Source: Flavobacteriales bacterium (GTDB lineage: Bacteria; Bacteroidota; Bacteroidia; Flavobacteriales; TMED113). From it: 24,459 nt of DNA. Below are positions 7,461 to 15,834 of this stretch, piece by piece (the stretch's first letter is position 1; the number at the start of each line of letters is the position of its first letter). Position numbers and translations under genes: made by a program. The notes beneath the pieces were generated by a model that was not told the origin of the DNA, did not search any database, and saw only the letters and a list, made by a program, of their open reading frames with translations. The stretch covers positions 1 to 24,459 of the forward strand of contig NZUB01000037.1 of NCBI GenBank assembly GCA_002696965.1. Reading direction: 5' to 3'.

Positions 7461-9360
7461 TTAAGGAGATTAACTCATTTATTGCTTGTTGTGTAGGTAT
7501 ATTTTTCTTGACCACCTCTTTTTGTTTATATAAACTTATTTTTCCTGGGCCTGTACCAACATATCCATAGTCCGCATCTGCCATTTCTCCGGGGCCATTC
7601 ACAATACACCCCATTACACCAATTTTTAAACCCTTAAGATGACCGGTAGCTGATCGAATTTTAGCAGTAGTTTCTTCTAAATCAAATAGTGTTCTTCCAC
7701 ATGAAGGACAAGAAATATATTCTGTTTTGGAAATTCTTGTTCTTGTTGCTTGTAAAATATCAAATCCTAATTTATTTATTTCACGATCACCAAGTCTATT
7801 TGCCGTTAGAAAAATACCATCACCTAAACCATCTAATAATAAGCTCCCCATGTCAATAGAGGTTTCAATTTGTAAAGTATTTATTGAAAGCTCATGATAC
7901 GAACGACTTATAATAACTGGGCTTAAAATATTATTATTTATTAGTTCGATAAATATTTTTCGTTGTTCTGCAATACTATTTATATGATCTGTCTTAATTA
8001 ATAAAACAACTGTTAGGTCATTCTTTAATTTCTCTATTAGAAGAGGGTTTAAATCATTTAAAGACATGTCTACAATATTTAATTGATCTGAAAATTCTGA
8101 ATACAGCAAATAATCTTCAACTGATAATAAAGGATAGCCTTTTTTATGTGATTTCCACGTTTTATAATTATAAATAATTCTTAAAGTGCCAGGAATATCA
8201 AAACTTATATCATTATCACCTAAAAATATATAATCACAAGCTGCATCACTAATGGTCCACTTATCTAATGTTGAAGAGTATCTATATCCAACTAAAAGTA
8301 GGCTTTCTATGTCTATCTTGTTTTTACGAGAAAAATTAGCCATTACAATTGGACTGTTAGTCCCGCCAATATTAAAAATAGTATGTGTCTTTCTTTTTGA
8401 ATATGTGAAAGCGGGTATGGGGTTTATTTTAACATCTTCTATTATTGCATGTTTTTTTTTATTATCTACATAATTGGTAATTAATTTGGCTATAGGTATT
8501 TCTTTTTCTGGTGCTTCTGTTAAAGAAACACGAATCGTGTCACCAATACCATCCATTAAAAGGGATCCTATTCCAATTGCTGATTTTATTCTGCCATCAT
8601 CACCCTCTCCAGCCTCAGTAACTCCCAAATGCAATGGATAATACATATTTTCTTGTCTCATTTTATTAACAAGCAGTCTGTAGGCTTGAATCATAATGAT
8701 TGGATTGCTTGCCTTCATTGAAAGGATAATTTGATTAAAGTGATGTTTTTCACAAACACGAACAAACTCTAAAGCTGACTCAACCATGCCCAGGGGGGTG
8801 TCTCCATATTGTGACATTATTCTGTCTGATAAAGAACCATGATTCGTTCCTATACGCATGGCTGTACCATAAGTCTTACAAACCTCTATCAGTGGAACGA
8901 ATTTATCCTCTATCCTTTTTAATTCATCTTTGTATTGTGTGGGTGAATAGTTGTAGGTTTGAAATCTTTTTTTATCTGTATAATTTCCTGGGTTAATTCT
9001 AACTTTTTCTACAATCTTAGCTGCTTCAATAGCAGCATTAGGCGTGAAATGTATATCAGCAATTAATGGGTGATTATAGCCCTTTTTTAATAATATGTTT
9101 TTGATATTGTATAAATTTTTAGCATCCTTAATACTAGGAGCTGTTAGTCTAATTAGTTCTGAGCCCGCTTTAATTAAACTAATTACCTGTTGAACAGATG
9201 CAGAGGTATCCATTGTGTCAGTTGTCGTCATTGACTGTACCCTTATAGGGTTTTGAGCCCCTATTGCAATATCCCCAACTATCACTTCATTAGTTTTTAT
9301 TCTGGAATAATTAACAGTATTGTTACAATATCTATTCTTTGGCCAATTCAATTTATTCAA
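7432..9360 (-). CDS. ispG: 4-hydroxy-3-methylbut-2-en-1-yl diphosphate synthase IspG (long two-domain form)
   Basis: Iron-sulfur enzyme of the non-mevalonate (MEP) isoprenoid pathway; it converts methylerythritol cyclodiphosphate to HMBDP. At 642 residues this is the long form known from Bacteroidota, Chlamydiae and plants. It has an N-terminal TIM barrel (about 20-280, opening with VQSMTTTDTMDT), a large inserted domain (about 290-530) and the C-terminal 4Fe-4S domain. Cluster ligands are C551 and C554 (CPSCGR) and C585 (MGCIVNGPGE), with the conserved glutamate E592. Its start overlaps the stop of the upstream cyclase gene by 8 bp, so it is probably the last gene of the minus-strand operon starting near 14046. 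No terminator is visible in the convergent overlap with the M23 gene. Confidence 0.96.
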   Translation of the reverse strand: MNKLNWPKNRYCNNTVNYSRIKTNEVIVGDIAIGAQNPIRVQSMTTTDTMDTSASVQQVISLIKAGSELIRLTAPSIKDAKNLYNIKNILLKKGYNHPLIADIHFTPNAAIEAAKIVEKVRINPGNYTDKKRFQTYNYSPTQYKDELKRIEDKFVPLIEVCKTYGTAMRIGTNHGSLSDRIMSQYGDTPLGMVESALEFVRVCEKHHFNQIILSMKASNPIIMIQAYRLLVNKMRQENMYYPLHLGVTEAGEGDDGRIKSAIGIGSLLMDGIGDTIRVSLTEAPEKEIPIAKLITNYVDNKKKHAIIEDVKINPIPAFTYSKRKTHTIFNIGGTNSPIVMANFSRKNKIDIESLLLVGYRYSSTLDKWTISDAACDYIFLGDNDISFDIPGTLRIIYNYKTWKSHKKGYPLLSVEDYLLYSEFSDQLNIVDMSLNDLNPLLIEKLKNDLTVVLLIKTDHINSIAEQRKIFIELINNNILSPVIISRSYHELSINTLQIETSIDMGSLLLDGLGDGIFLTANRLGDREINKLGFDILQATRTRISKTEYISCPSCGRTLFDLEETTAKIRSATGHLKGLKIGVMGCIVNGPGEMADADYGYVGTGPGKISLYKQKEVVKKNIPTQQAINELISLIKEHGDWVD

Positions 9361-10105
9361 CTTTTTTAAGATTAAAAATTATAGGCCGACTTGGTGAAGC
9401 ATCATTTTCAAAAGGAATAAATTGAAGATTTAAAAGGTATAAACCATCTTTTATTGCATTTGGCACATATATAAGCTCTGTAATTGTACAATTAATACGA
9501 GTGTTTTGGGGATACTGCCAAAATATTTTATGCCCTACTAAAGCACCTCCATCATCCTCTTTATCTACAGATGGTAAATCTATTAATAAATGCTTAATCC
9601 CTATCTTTACAATGTATTCCATAGCTGATTTTAATAAATATGGTGGATTTGTGCGGGAATAATTTTTAGAAGTCTTATTGTCAGTATTTGGCAATGTTCT
9701 TATTATTAGTGTGTCGACATTTTCTTCTGGCCCCACTAACATTTGAATGTTTTTTTTGGTAATTACACAATCATTATTCCTCTTTTTAGGTGTTATCGAA
9801 ATTAACTTTGAAATAAAAAAGAATTTTTTTAAATTTTTATTTATTGATTCTTTATAGGGTGAAATATGGCCCACACATTCTGTATGTGTTCCATGTGCAT
9901 GCGGATTAAAATGAATATTATTAAAATTAACCGGTGCACCCCTGCTTACATCTGCCACCCAATTATCTGTAGCTACAGGATTAATTGTTAAGTTTGGAAT
10001 ATGCCATGCTAATACACTATTGGAATGCATTGGGATAGAGATATCTAAAGGGACACTTAAATCAGCTACATACTGCACATTATTATGATAAATAGTTGTT
10101 TTCAT
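9353..10105 (-). CDS. Cyclase-family metal-dependent hydrolase (kynurenine formamidase-like)
   Basis: The 250-residue protein carries the metal-binding signature of the cyclase family (PF04199): HAHGTHTECVGH at residues 69-80, giving H71, H74, E76 and H80 as likely ligands. The usual family form is HxGTHxDxPxH, so a glutamate replaces the common aspartate. Members include arylformamidase (KynB), which hydrolyses N-formylkynurenine, but also isatin hydrolase and many uncharacterised proteins. A formamidase role is supported only by the tryptophan 2,3-dioxygenase nearby. There is no signal peptide, so it is cytoplasmic. It sits 9 bp after hemW and overlaps ispG by 8 bp. I recall the hemW-cyclase pairing as common in Flavobacteria. 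Confidence 0.8.
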   Translation of the reverse strand: MKTTIYHNNVQYVADLSVPLDISIPMHSNSVLAWHIPNLTINPVATDNWVADVSRGAPVNFNNIHFNPHAHGTHTECVGHISPYKESINKNLKKFFFISKLISITPKKRNNDCVITKKNIQMLVGPEENVDTLIIRTLPNTDNKTSKNYSRTNPPYLLKSAMEYIVKIGIKHLLIDLPSVDKEDDGGALVGHKIFWQYPQNTRINCTITELIYVPNAIKDGLYLLNLQFIPFENDASPSRPIIFNLKKVE

Positions 10106-10114
10106 ATTTATATG

Positions 10115-11242
10115 TTAAATTAAAAATAATTGAGATGAAATACTATCTGCAAATAATATTCCTTTTTCATTAAGGTGTAGTACATTGTCTTTCCTGATAA
10201 AAAAACCTGATTTTTCTAACTGTCTTACTTCGTTAAGAAATTGTACATATTCAATATCTGATATAGAGCCTGAAAGGAAATTTAAATCTAGACCTTTAAA
10301 GGTTCTTAAACTTGTAAGAATATATTCATTAATAATATTTTTATGCGTTAGATTCTCTATTTCATAAAAGGACTCATTTCTTTTTATTTTATTACAATAT
10401 ATAGCGTTATTTTTTACATTCCATTGCCTGGATAACCCATTATATGAATGAGCTGAAGGACCCACGCCCAAATAATGGGTTTTATTCCAATAATTTTTGT
10501 TGTGTAGAGATTGTTGATTGTCAAATGCAAAATTCGAGATTTCATAATGATGATATCCAGATTCTATTAAAATCTCACGTGCTAATAAAAAATGTTGAAC
10601 CCCCTGCTCAGGGTCAAGTGGTTTACATTTTTTATTAAGAATAAAATTAAACAATGCTGTTTTTTTTTCTACTGTCAAACAATAGCACGAAATATGTTGA
10701 ATTTTAAATTCTATTAACTTTTTTAGATTTTTCTTCCAATTCTTTAAATTTAATTGAGGGTAACCATAAATTAAGTCTGCATTTACATTTTTTATATTTG
10801 ATTGTGTGATTAAGTCTAAAGCATCAATAGATTGCTTTTTTGTATGAGACCTATTCATAAACCTCAGATCTTCTTCTATAAAAGATTGAATCCCAATACT
10901 AATTATGTTGACACCACATTTATGCCAATTATATAATTTGTTTAATGAAACATCTTCTGGATTAACCTCAATGGTGCATTCTATTTCTTTTTCAAGATTA
11001 AAATTGTGTTTTATTACATTAATAATATCAAATATAAACTCTGGTTCAATTAGTGATGGGGTCCCCCCTCCAAAATAAATGGTGTTAACAGTATTACCTT
11101 TCAAATAATCCTTTTGAAGGATTAATTCTTTTTTTATGCAATCAATAACATCTTGTACATTTTTTAATGATGTGGAAAAATGAAAATCACAATAATGACA
11201 CGCCTGTGAACAAAATGGAACATGAACATATATCCCTGCCAT
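10115..11242 (-). CDS. hemW: Radical SAM heme chaperone HemW
   Basis: HemW binds heme and delivers it to respiratory proteins; older annotations call it oxygen-independent coproporphyrinogen III oxidase. The 375-residue protein begins MAGIYVHVPFCSQACHYCDFHF, with the radical SAM cluster cysteines C11, C15 and C18 in the CxxxCxxC arrangement. Next come the glycine-rich SAM-binding motif YFGGGTPSL and the HemW-like C-terminal domain. The HemW-type sequence around the cysteines (CHYCDFHF) separates it from true HemN. The start is 2 bp after the histidine kinase stop, and the stop is 9 bp before the cyclase gene, so it is embedded in the operon. Heme supply could also serve the heme enzyme tryptophan 2,3-dioxygenase, but that link is only an inference. 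Confidence 0.93.
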   Translation of the reverse strand: MAGIYVHVPFCSQACHYCDFHFSTSLKNVQDVIDCIKKELILQKDYLKGNTVNTIYFGGGTPSLIEPEFIFDIINVIKHNFNLEKEIECTIEVNPEDVSLNKLYNWHKCGVNIISIGIQSFIEEDLRFMNRSHTKKQSIDALDLITQSNIKNVNADLIYGYPQLNLKNWKKNLKKLIEFKIQHISCYCLTVEKKTALFNFILNKKCKPLDPEQGVQHFLLAREILIESGYHHYEISNFAFDNQQSLHNKNYWNKTHYLGVGPSAHSYNGLSRQWNVKNNAIYCNKIKRNESFYEIENLTHKNIINEYILTSLRTFKGLDLNFLSGSISDIEYVQFLNEVRQLEKSGFFIRKDNVLHLNEKGILFADSISSQLFLI

Positions 11243-11244
11243 AA

Positions 11245-12384
11245 TTACTTATTTAAAACTATTCTAATAATAGTTTCTTTATTTGGGATAGATTTTAATA
11301 GACTAACTTGACCCTTGTGATAATCTTTAATTATTCGTTTTACCAAAGAAAGACCTAGCCCCCATCCTCTTTTTTTGGATGTAAAACCGGGTTCAAATAT
11401 TTCTTTAAAAAAAATCTTTTTAACTCCTCGTCCATTATCTATTATATCAACATGTACTGTTGATTTATTTTCTGTTACTTTAATTCCAATTCTCCCACTT
11501 TGACTAATTGCATCCATTGCATTTTTAATAGTGTTTTCTATAACCCATTCGAATAAGTCTTTATTTATTTGGGCATTAATTTGCTTTGATTCTGATATTA
11601 AGTCCAAAGAGATTTTTGAAGAAGCTCTTTTTTGCATATAATTGATTGAACTCTCCAAAATCGGAATTAAATTAGTTGTGTTCAATTTTGGAAGAGATCC
11701 TATTTTAGAAAATCTTGATGCAATGACTGATAATCTAGACAGATCTTTTTCTATCTCTGACGTAACGGAGGCTTGTGTTTTTTTTTCTTTTAGATACTCT
11801 AGCCAGCCAAGTAGAGAGGATAGTGGTGTGCCTATTTGATGTGCTGTTTCTTTAGCCATACCTGTCCACACCTTATTCTGCTGTGCAATTCTTGCATTAC
11901 TAAAAGCAAAATATGCAATCATGATAAAAGCTCCTATAATCGACAAAATAAAAAATGGGAAATGTTTTAAATTCTGTAGCAATCTAGAATCTTTATAATA
12001 AATATATTCTTTTGTTCCATTGATTAATTCTATTTCAATTGGGGGATATTTCCGCTTCATTAATTTTACTTGCTTTTGAAGGTCAGCTTCAGTGTGTGGT
12101 TTTTTGATGTTTCTGTGAGCTATTATATCACCTGATTCATTAATTTGAATTACAGGAACTGTCGTGTTATTATTAACAACCTCAAAAACAAACCCAACAT
12201 CATAATTAGAATTATTAATCTCTGAAAGTTCTTTTGTTGCCTTAGCCCATAAAGCAACTTTTTTCTGTTCCTCTGTCTTTAATTTATTAGCCAGATTATT
12301 TGTATACCATAGAGTGGTGGCAACAATACCAAAAGCTAAAAGAACCAATAATGTGGATGTACGTCCGTTTGATTTTAATTCCAT
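11245..12384 (-). CDS. Orphan membrane sensor histidine kinase
   Basis: The 379 residues hold two membrane helices (about 11-27 and 143-163) flanking a roughly 115-residue sensor segment that matches no domain I recognise. The cytoplasmic kinase core follows. The phosphoacceptor motif is KETAHQIGTPLSSLLGWLEYL, with His182 the probable autophosphorylation site. The ATPase part shows the N box (WVIENTIKNAMDAI), the G1 box (DNGRGVKK) and the G2 box (GWGLGLSLVKRI). No response regulator gene lies in the window, so it is an orphan and its partner is unknown. It lies between the pseudouridine synthase (22 bp upstream) and hemW (2 bp downstream), suggesting constitutive expression with housekeeping genes. 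The HQIGTP form of the H box is one I know from Bacteroidota kinases of this layout. Confidence 0.88.
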   Translation of the reverse strand: MELKSNGRTSTLLVLLAFGIVATTLWYTNNLANKLKTEEQKKVALWAKATKELSEINNSNYDVGFVFEVVNNNTTVPVIQINESGDIIAHRNIKKPHTEADLQKQVKLMKRKYPPIEIELINGTKEYIYYKDSRLLQNLKHFPFFILSIIGAFIMIAYFAFSNARIAQQNKVWTGMAKETAHQIGTPLSSLLGWLEYLKEKKTQASVTSEIEKDLSRLSVIASRFSKIGSLPKLNTTNLIPILESSINYMQKRASSKISLDLISESKQINAQINKDLFEWVIENTIKNAMDAISQSGRIGIKVTENKSTVHVDIIDNGRGVKKIFFKEIFEPGFTSKKRGWGLGLSLVKRIIKDYHKGQVSLLKSIPNKETIIRIVLNK

Positions 12385-12406
12385 ATAACTAAATTAAGAA
12401 AAGGAA

Positions 12407-13126
12407 CTAAGTTATTCTACTTAATTCTTTCAATTCAACATTTGTTAATACCCTCCATTTACCTAGAGGAAGGTGTTTCTTTGTTAAGTGCGCGTATTCT
12501 ATTCTATCTAATTTTTCCACGTTATAACCAAGATGTTCAAAAAGCCTTCTAATTATTCTATTCTTGCCTATATGAATTTCTATTTTTAGTTTTTTATTAG
12601 ATCCTCTATATTCTAGACGGTCAACAATAACTAAGCCATCACTTAATGTGATATTATTTATAATAGCATCAAAATCTTTTTTACATAAGTCTCTGTTTAA
12701 TTCAACATTGTAAGTTTTTTTTATTTCATGTTTAGGGTGCATTAATTTTTTAGCTAATATTCCATCATTGGTAAACAGCAACAATCCTGTAGTATTTCGA
12801 TCTAATCTACCAACTGGCACCAACCTCTCTTTATAGGCATCTTTAATTAAAGATAGTACTGTTTTTCGGCCTCTTTCATCACTCATAGTTGTAATATATC
12901 CTTTTGGTTTATTAAGTATAATATATCGTTTTCTTTCTATTGAAATTTTTTTACCATCGACCATTACAATATCCTGTGAATTGACTTTTGTTCCTAAGGC
13001 TGTAATAATATTACCATTTATTTTTACTTTCCCTTTTTCTATCAACAAGTCTGCTTTTCTGCGTGAGCATATTCCACACATAGCTATAAATCTATTTAGG
13101 CGAATACTTATAGCTTCCTTTTTCAT
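12407..13126 (-). CDS. Pseudouridine synthase, RluB/RsuA family
   Basis: Enzyme that isomerises a uridine to pseudouridine in ribosomal RNA. The 239 residues begin with an S4 RNA-binding domain (about 8-60, IRLNRFIAMCGICSRRKAD). The catalytic domain follows, with the signature VGRLDRNTTGLLLFTNDG; Asp109 is the catalytic aspartate. RluB (23S U2605), RluE, RluF and RsuA share this layout, and sequence reading cannot settle which position is modified. RluB is the likeliest because it is the general form in Bacteroidota. The start overlaps the stop of the LD-carboxypeptidase gene by 4 bp (ATGA type), a strong sign of coupled translation. Confidence 0.9.
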   Translation of the reverse strand: MKKEAISIRLNRFIAMCGICSRRKADLLIEKGKVKINGNIITALGTKVNSQDIVMVDGKKISIERKRYIILNKPKGYITTMSDERGRKTVLSLIKDAYKERLVPVGRLDRNTTGLLLFTNDGILAKKLMHPKHEIKKTYNVELNRDLCKKDFDAIINNITLSDGLVIVDRLEYRGSNKKLKIEIHIGKNRIIRRLFEHLGYNVEKLDRIEYAHLTKKHLPLGKWRVLTNVELKELSRIT

Positions 13127-14046
13127 GATAAATAGGTGATTTTTGAAACATCTTTATTGACATCTAGCTCAATTTCTGCCCCCACAATAATAGGTTGATT
13201 GTGAGCTGTGTGGCCTATTGGAAAATTAAAACATATAGGATAGTCATATTTTTTAACTATATCATAAATCAATTGGTAAGAAGTTTTTCCAAATGAATTT
13301 TCATTATCCAACATACCTGTCATCTGTCCAATTATTAAGCCCCTTAAATTTTTTAATAAACCTGATCGATCCATAGTATACATCATACGTTCTAAGTGAT
13401 ATAGGTACTCATCTACATCTTCTAAAAAAAGAATAGAGTCCTTGACCCCACCAATATCTTTTGTCCCCATCAAGCTATATAGTATTGACAAATTACCGCC
13501 TACCACCAGCCCTTTACAAGAACCCAATTTATTTAATTTAAAAAACGGAGCCGTTATTTTTTGGGGATGCCCTTGAATTAAATTAAAAAGATTATTTAGA
13601 GTGTTATCATCTGTAGATTTAAAATTATATGGCATCGGAGCATGAATAGTTTGAATATTAAAATGCGTTTTTATATATGTTAAAATAATTGTTATGTCAC
13701 TAAATCCTATAAGCCATTTTGGTTTTTTGCTGAAATAAGTGAAATCTAAATAATCTATAACTTGTATTGTTCCATAGCCTCCTCGTGCAAAAAAAATCGC
13801 CTTTACTTCTTCATTATCTAATGCATCCTGAAGTATTTTAATTCGTTGATTTATTGTTCCAGCAAAGACATTGTCCTTGTCAAAATTTTTAGGATTTAAT
13901 TTTACTGTAAAGCCATGCTTTTCTATTAGTGATACTGCATCTTCAACATCTCTAAATGAAATAGATTTAGCGCAAGCAATAATTTCAATACAATCGCCCT
14001 TTTTCAAATTTGGTGGAGAAATAGAATTCATATTATTTATTGTCAT
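13123..14046 (-). CDS. LD-carboxypeptidase, peptidase family S66
   Basis: Cytoplasmic serine peptidase that removes the terminal D-alanine from recycled tetrapeptides of murein. The 307 residues show the whole S66 catalytic set: nucleophile Ser116 in IGFSDIT, Glu209 in LFLEDVDE, and His279 in FPIGHTAHNQ. The upstream FFARGGYGTIQVIDYLDF segment is also typical. Length is normal for the family. The start chosen (ATG at 14046) could be replaced by Met6, which is closer to the PPNLKKGD segment where most homologues begin. It is the first gene of the minus-strand series and is divergent from metG, with 39 bp between the starts. It works in the same broad process as the M23 peptidase and UppP in this window, but is not in the same operon. 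Confidence 0.92.
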   Translation of the reverse strand: MTINNMNSISPPNLKKGDCIEIIACAKSISFRDVEDAVSLIEKHGFTVKLNPKNFDKDNVFAGTINQRIKILQDALDNEEVKAIFFARGGYGTIQVIDYLDFTYFSKKPKWLIGFSDITIILTYIKTHFNIQTIHAPMPYNFKSTDDNTLNNLFNLIQGHPQKITAPFFKLNKLGSCKGLVVGGNLSILYSLMGTKDIGGVKDSILFLEDVDEYLYHLERMMYTMDRSGLLKNLRGLIIGQMTGMLDNENSFGKTSYQLIYDIVKKYDYPICFNFPIGHTAHNQPIIVGAEIELDVNKDVSKITYLS

Positions 14047-14070
14047 TTTAAATCCTTTAGTATACTTTTA
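14040..14070 (+). promoter_or_regulatory. Candidate promoter of metG
   Basis: TTG at 14040-14042 is followed after 20 bp by TACTTTTA (14063-14070), one base away from the Bacteroidota -7 consensus TAnnTTTG. The predicted transcript start would lie about 9 nt before the metG ATG. The -33 element sits inside the first codons of the divergent LD-carboxypeptidase gene. This is a consensus match by eye only. Confidence 0.35.
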
Positions 14071-14085
14071 CACAATATACGAACT

Positions 14086-15774
14086 ATGAGCGACTCTTCT
14101 AGATTTACGATTACAGCAGCATTACCTTATGCTAATGGGCCTATTCACATTGGACACTTAGCGGGTGTGTATATCCCTGCTGATATTTTTGCAAGATATA
14201 AAAGAAAAATTGGTGATGATGTATTATATGTTTGTGGATCTGATGAGCATGGAGTGCCTATAACTATTAAAGCAAAAAAAAACAACATAAATCCTCAAGA
14301 TGTAATTGACAAATACCATAAAATGATTGAAAATTCATTTTTAGAATTTGGAATTTCATTCGATATATATGATCGTACATCTAATAAAGAACATCACATA
14401 GTAGCACAAGAATTTTTTAAAAAACTGCAAAATGATAATAAGTTTATAGAGAAAACCACTGAAGAATACTATGATGAAAAAGAAAAAACTTTTTTAGCTG
14501 ATAGGTATATTAAAGGAACATGCCCCATTTGTGGATATGATGATGCATACGGAGATCAATGTGAAAAATGTGGCACTAGCCTAGAACCCTCAGAACTTAA
14601 AAATCCTCAATCAGCACTTAGTGGTGAAAAATTAACAAAAAAAGAAACGTCTCATTGGTATTTACCTTTAGAAAAACATGAAGAGTGGTTAAAAAATTGG
14701 ATTCTTAAAGAAAATGGGAGCCGATGGAAAAGTAATGTTGTCGGCCAATGTAAATCCTGGATTGAATCTGGGTTGAAAGCTCGCGCAGTTACTAGAGATC
14801 TAGACTGGGGTGTAAAAGTTCCAATAGACAACCAAACGGGAAAAGTTTTATATGTGTGGTTTGATGCACCTATTGGTTATATTTCAGCAACTAAAATTTG
14901 GGCTAAAAATAATAATGTAAACTGGGAAACTTATTGGAAAGATTCTAAAACTAAATTGATTCACTTTATTGGAAAAGACAATATTGTTTTTCATTGCATT
15001 ATTTTTCCTGCTATGCTAAAATCTTATGGTGACTTTATTCTACCTGAAAATGTTCCTGCGAATGAGTTTCTTAACCTTGAGGGTCAAAAAATATCTACAT
15101 CAAAAAATTGGGCTGTTTGGTTACATGAATATCTAGTTGACTTTCCTAATCAGCAAGATGTCCTCAGATATGTTTTATGTATTAATGCACCTGAAAATAA
15201 AGACAATGATTTTACTTGGCTAGACTTTCAAGCAAGAAACAATAATGAACTAGTTGCAATATTAGGGAACTTTATAAATCGAGTATTTGTATTGTGTCAT
15301 AAGTACTGGGACGGGAAAGTGCCTGCAAAAAACAATCTAGAAGAGGTTGACAAAAATATAATTCTCCAAATAGAATCTACACCTAAGAAAATTGGGGACT
15401 TTATTGGTGATTATAAATTTCGATTTGCTTTACAAACTCTTATGGATTTAGCTAGATCTGGAAATAAGTATTTAGCCGACACTGAACCATGGAAATTATT
15501 TAAACAACCTGACCAAAAAGAAAGAACCGAAACCATTTTAAATATTGCTATTCAAATCACTGCATCACTTGCTATTCTTTGCGAGCCATTTATGCCTTTC
15601 ACGTCAAAAAAACTAAAACAAATGCTCAACTCTAATAATTCTTCTGACTGGGCTTCTGCTAGTAATATAAATCAAATTAATGAGGGACATTTATTAAATT
15701 CTCCACAACTTTTATTTGCAAAAATTGAAGATGAACAAATTGAAAATCAAATCAACAAACTCAAAAAATCCTAA
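14086..15774 (+). CDS. metG: Methionyl-tRNA synthetase, short form without C-terminal tRNA-binding domain
   Basis: Class I synthetase that charges tRNA-Met and initiator tRNA. The 562-residue protein has the HIGH motif as HIGH (residues 21-24, within AALPYANGPIHIGHLAG). A four-cysteine zinc knuckle lies at C146, C149, C159 and C162. The KMSKS motif appears as KISTS (335-339), a form usual in this type of MetRS. The helical anticodon-binding domain ends at about residue 550. Many Bacteroidota MetRS proteins, as I recall, are about 690 residues and continue with an EMAP/Trbp111-like OB-fold that binds tRNA and dimerises the enzyme. Here translation stops after LLFAKIEDEQIENQINKLKKS, just where the linker to that domain would start. 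The 60 bp downstream contain no trace of the domain in any frame. All catalytic motifs are intact, so the enzyme should be functional. Confidence 0.95.
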   Translation: MSDSSRFTITAALPYANGPIHIGHLAGVYIPADIFARYKRKIGDDVLYVCGSDEHGVPITIKAKKNNINPQDVIDKYHKMIENSFLEFGISFDIYDRTSNKEHHIVAQEFFKKLQNDNKFIEKTTEEYYDEKEKTFLADRYIKGTCPICGYDDAYGDQCEKCGTSLEPSELKNPQSALSGEKLTKKETSHWYLPLEKHEEWLKNWILKENGSRWKSNVVGQCKSWIESGLKARAVTRDLDWGVKVPIDNQTGKVLYVWFDAPIGYISATKIWAKNNNVNWETYWKDSKTKLIHFIGKDNIVFHCIIFPAMLKSYGDFILPENVPANEFLNLEGQKISTSKNWAVWLHEYLVDFPNQQDVLRYVLCINAPENKDNDFTWLDFQARNNNELVAILGNFINRVFVLCHKYWDGKVPAKNNLEEVDKNIILQIESTPKKIGDFIGDYKFRFALQTLMDLARSGNKYLADTEPWKLFKQPDQKERTETILNIAIQITASLAILCEPFMPFTSKKLKQMLNSNNSSDWASASNINQINEGHLLNSPQLLFAKIEDEQIENQINKLKKS

Positions 15775-15806
15775 ATTTATAATTATAAATAACTGAGGAC
15801 TATTGG

Positions 15807-15822
15807 ATCATTTTAAAATGAT
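15807..15822. repeat. Perfect 16-bp palindrome upstream of the MORN/His-tail gene
   Basis: ATCATTTTAAAATGAT is its own reverse complement and ends 12 bp before the ATG at 15835. It fills the space between a TTG (15803-15805) and TATATTCA (15823-15830), a weak promoter-like pair, so it could be an operator. It could also be a hairpin ending the metG transcript, although no T-tract follows. Confidence 0.55.
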
Positions 15823-15834
15823 TATATTCACTAA

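Noticed and set aside
15775..15834. Frameshifted remnant of the MetRS C-terminal domain
   Set aside because: Only 60 bp are available and no frame shows the OB-fold sequence. A true remnant would need about 350 bp.
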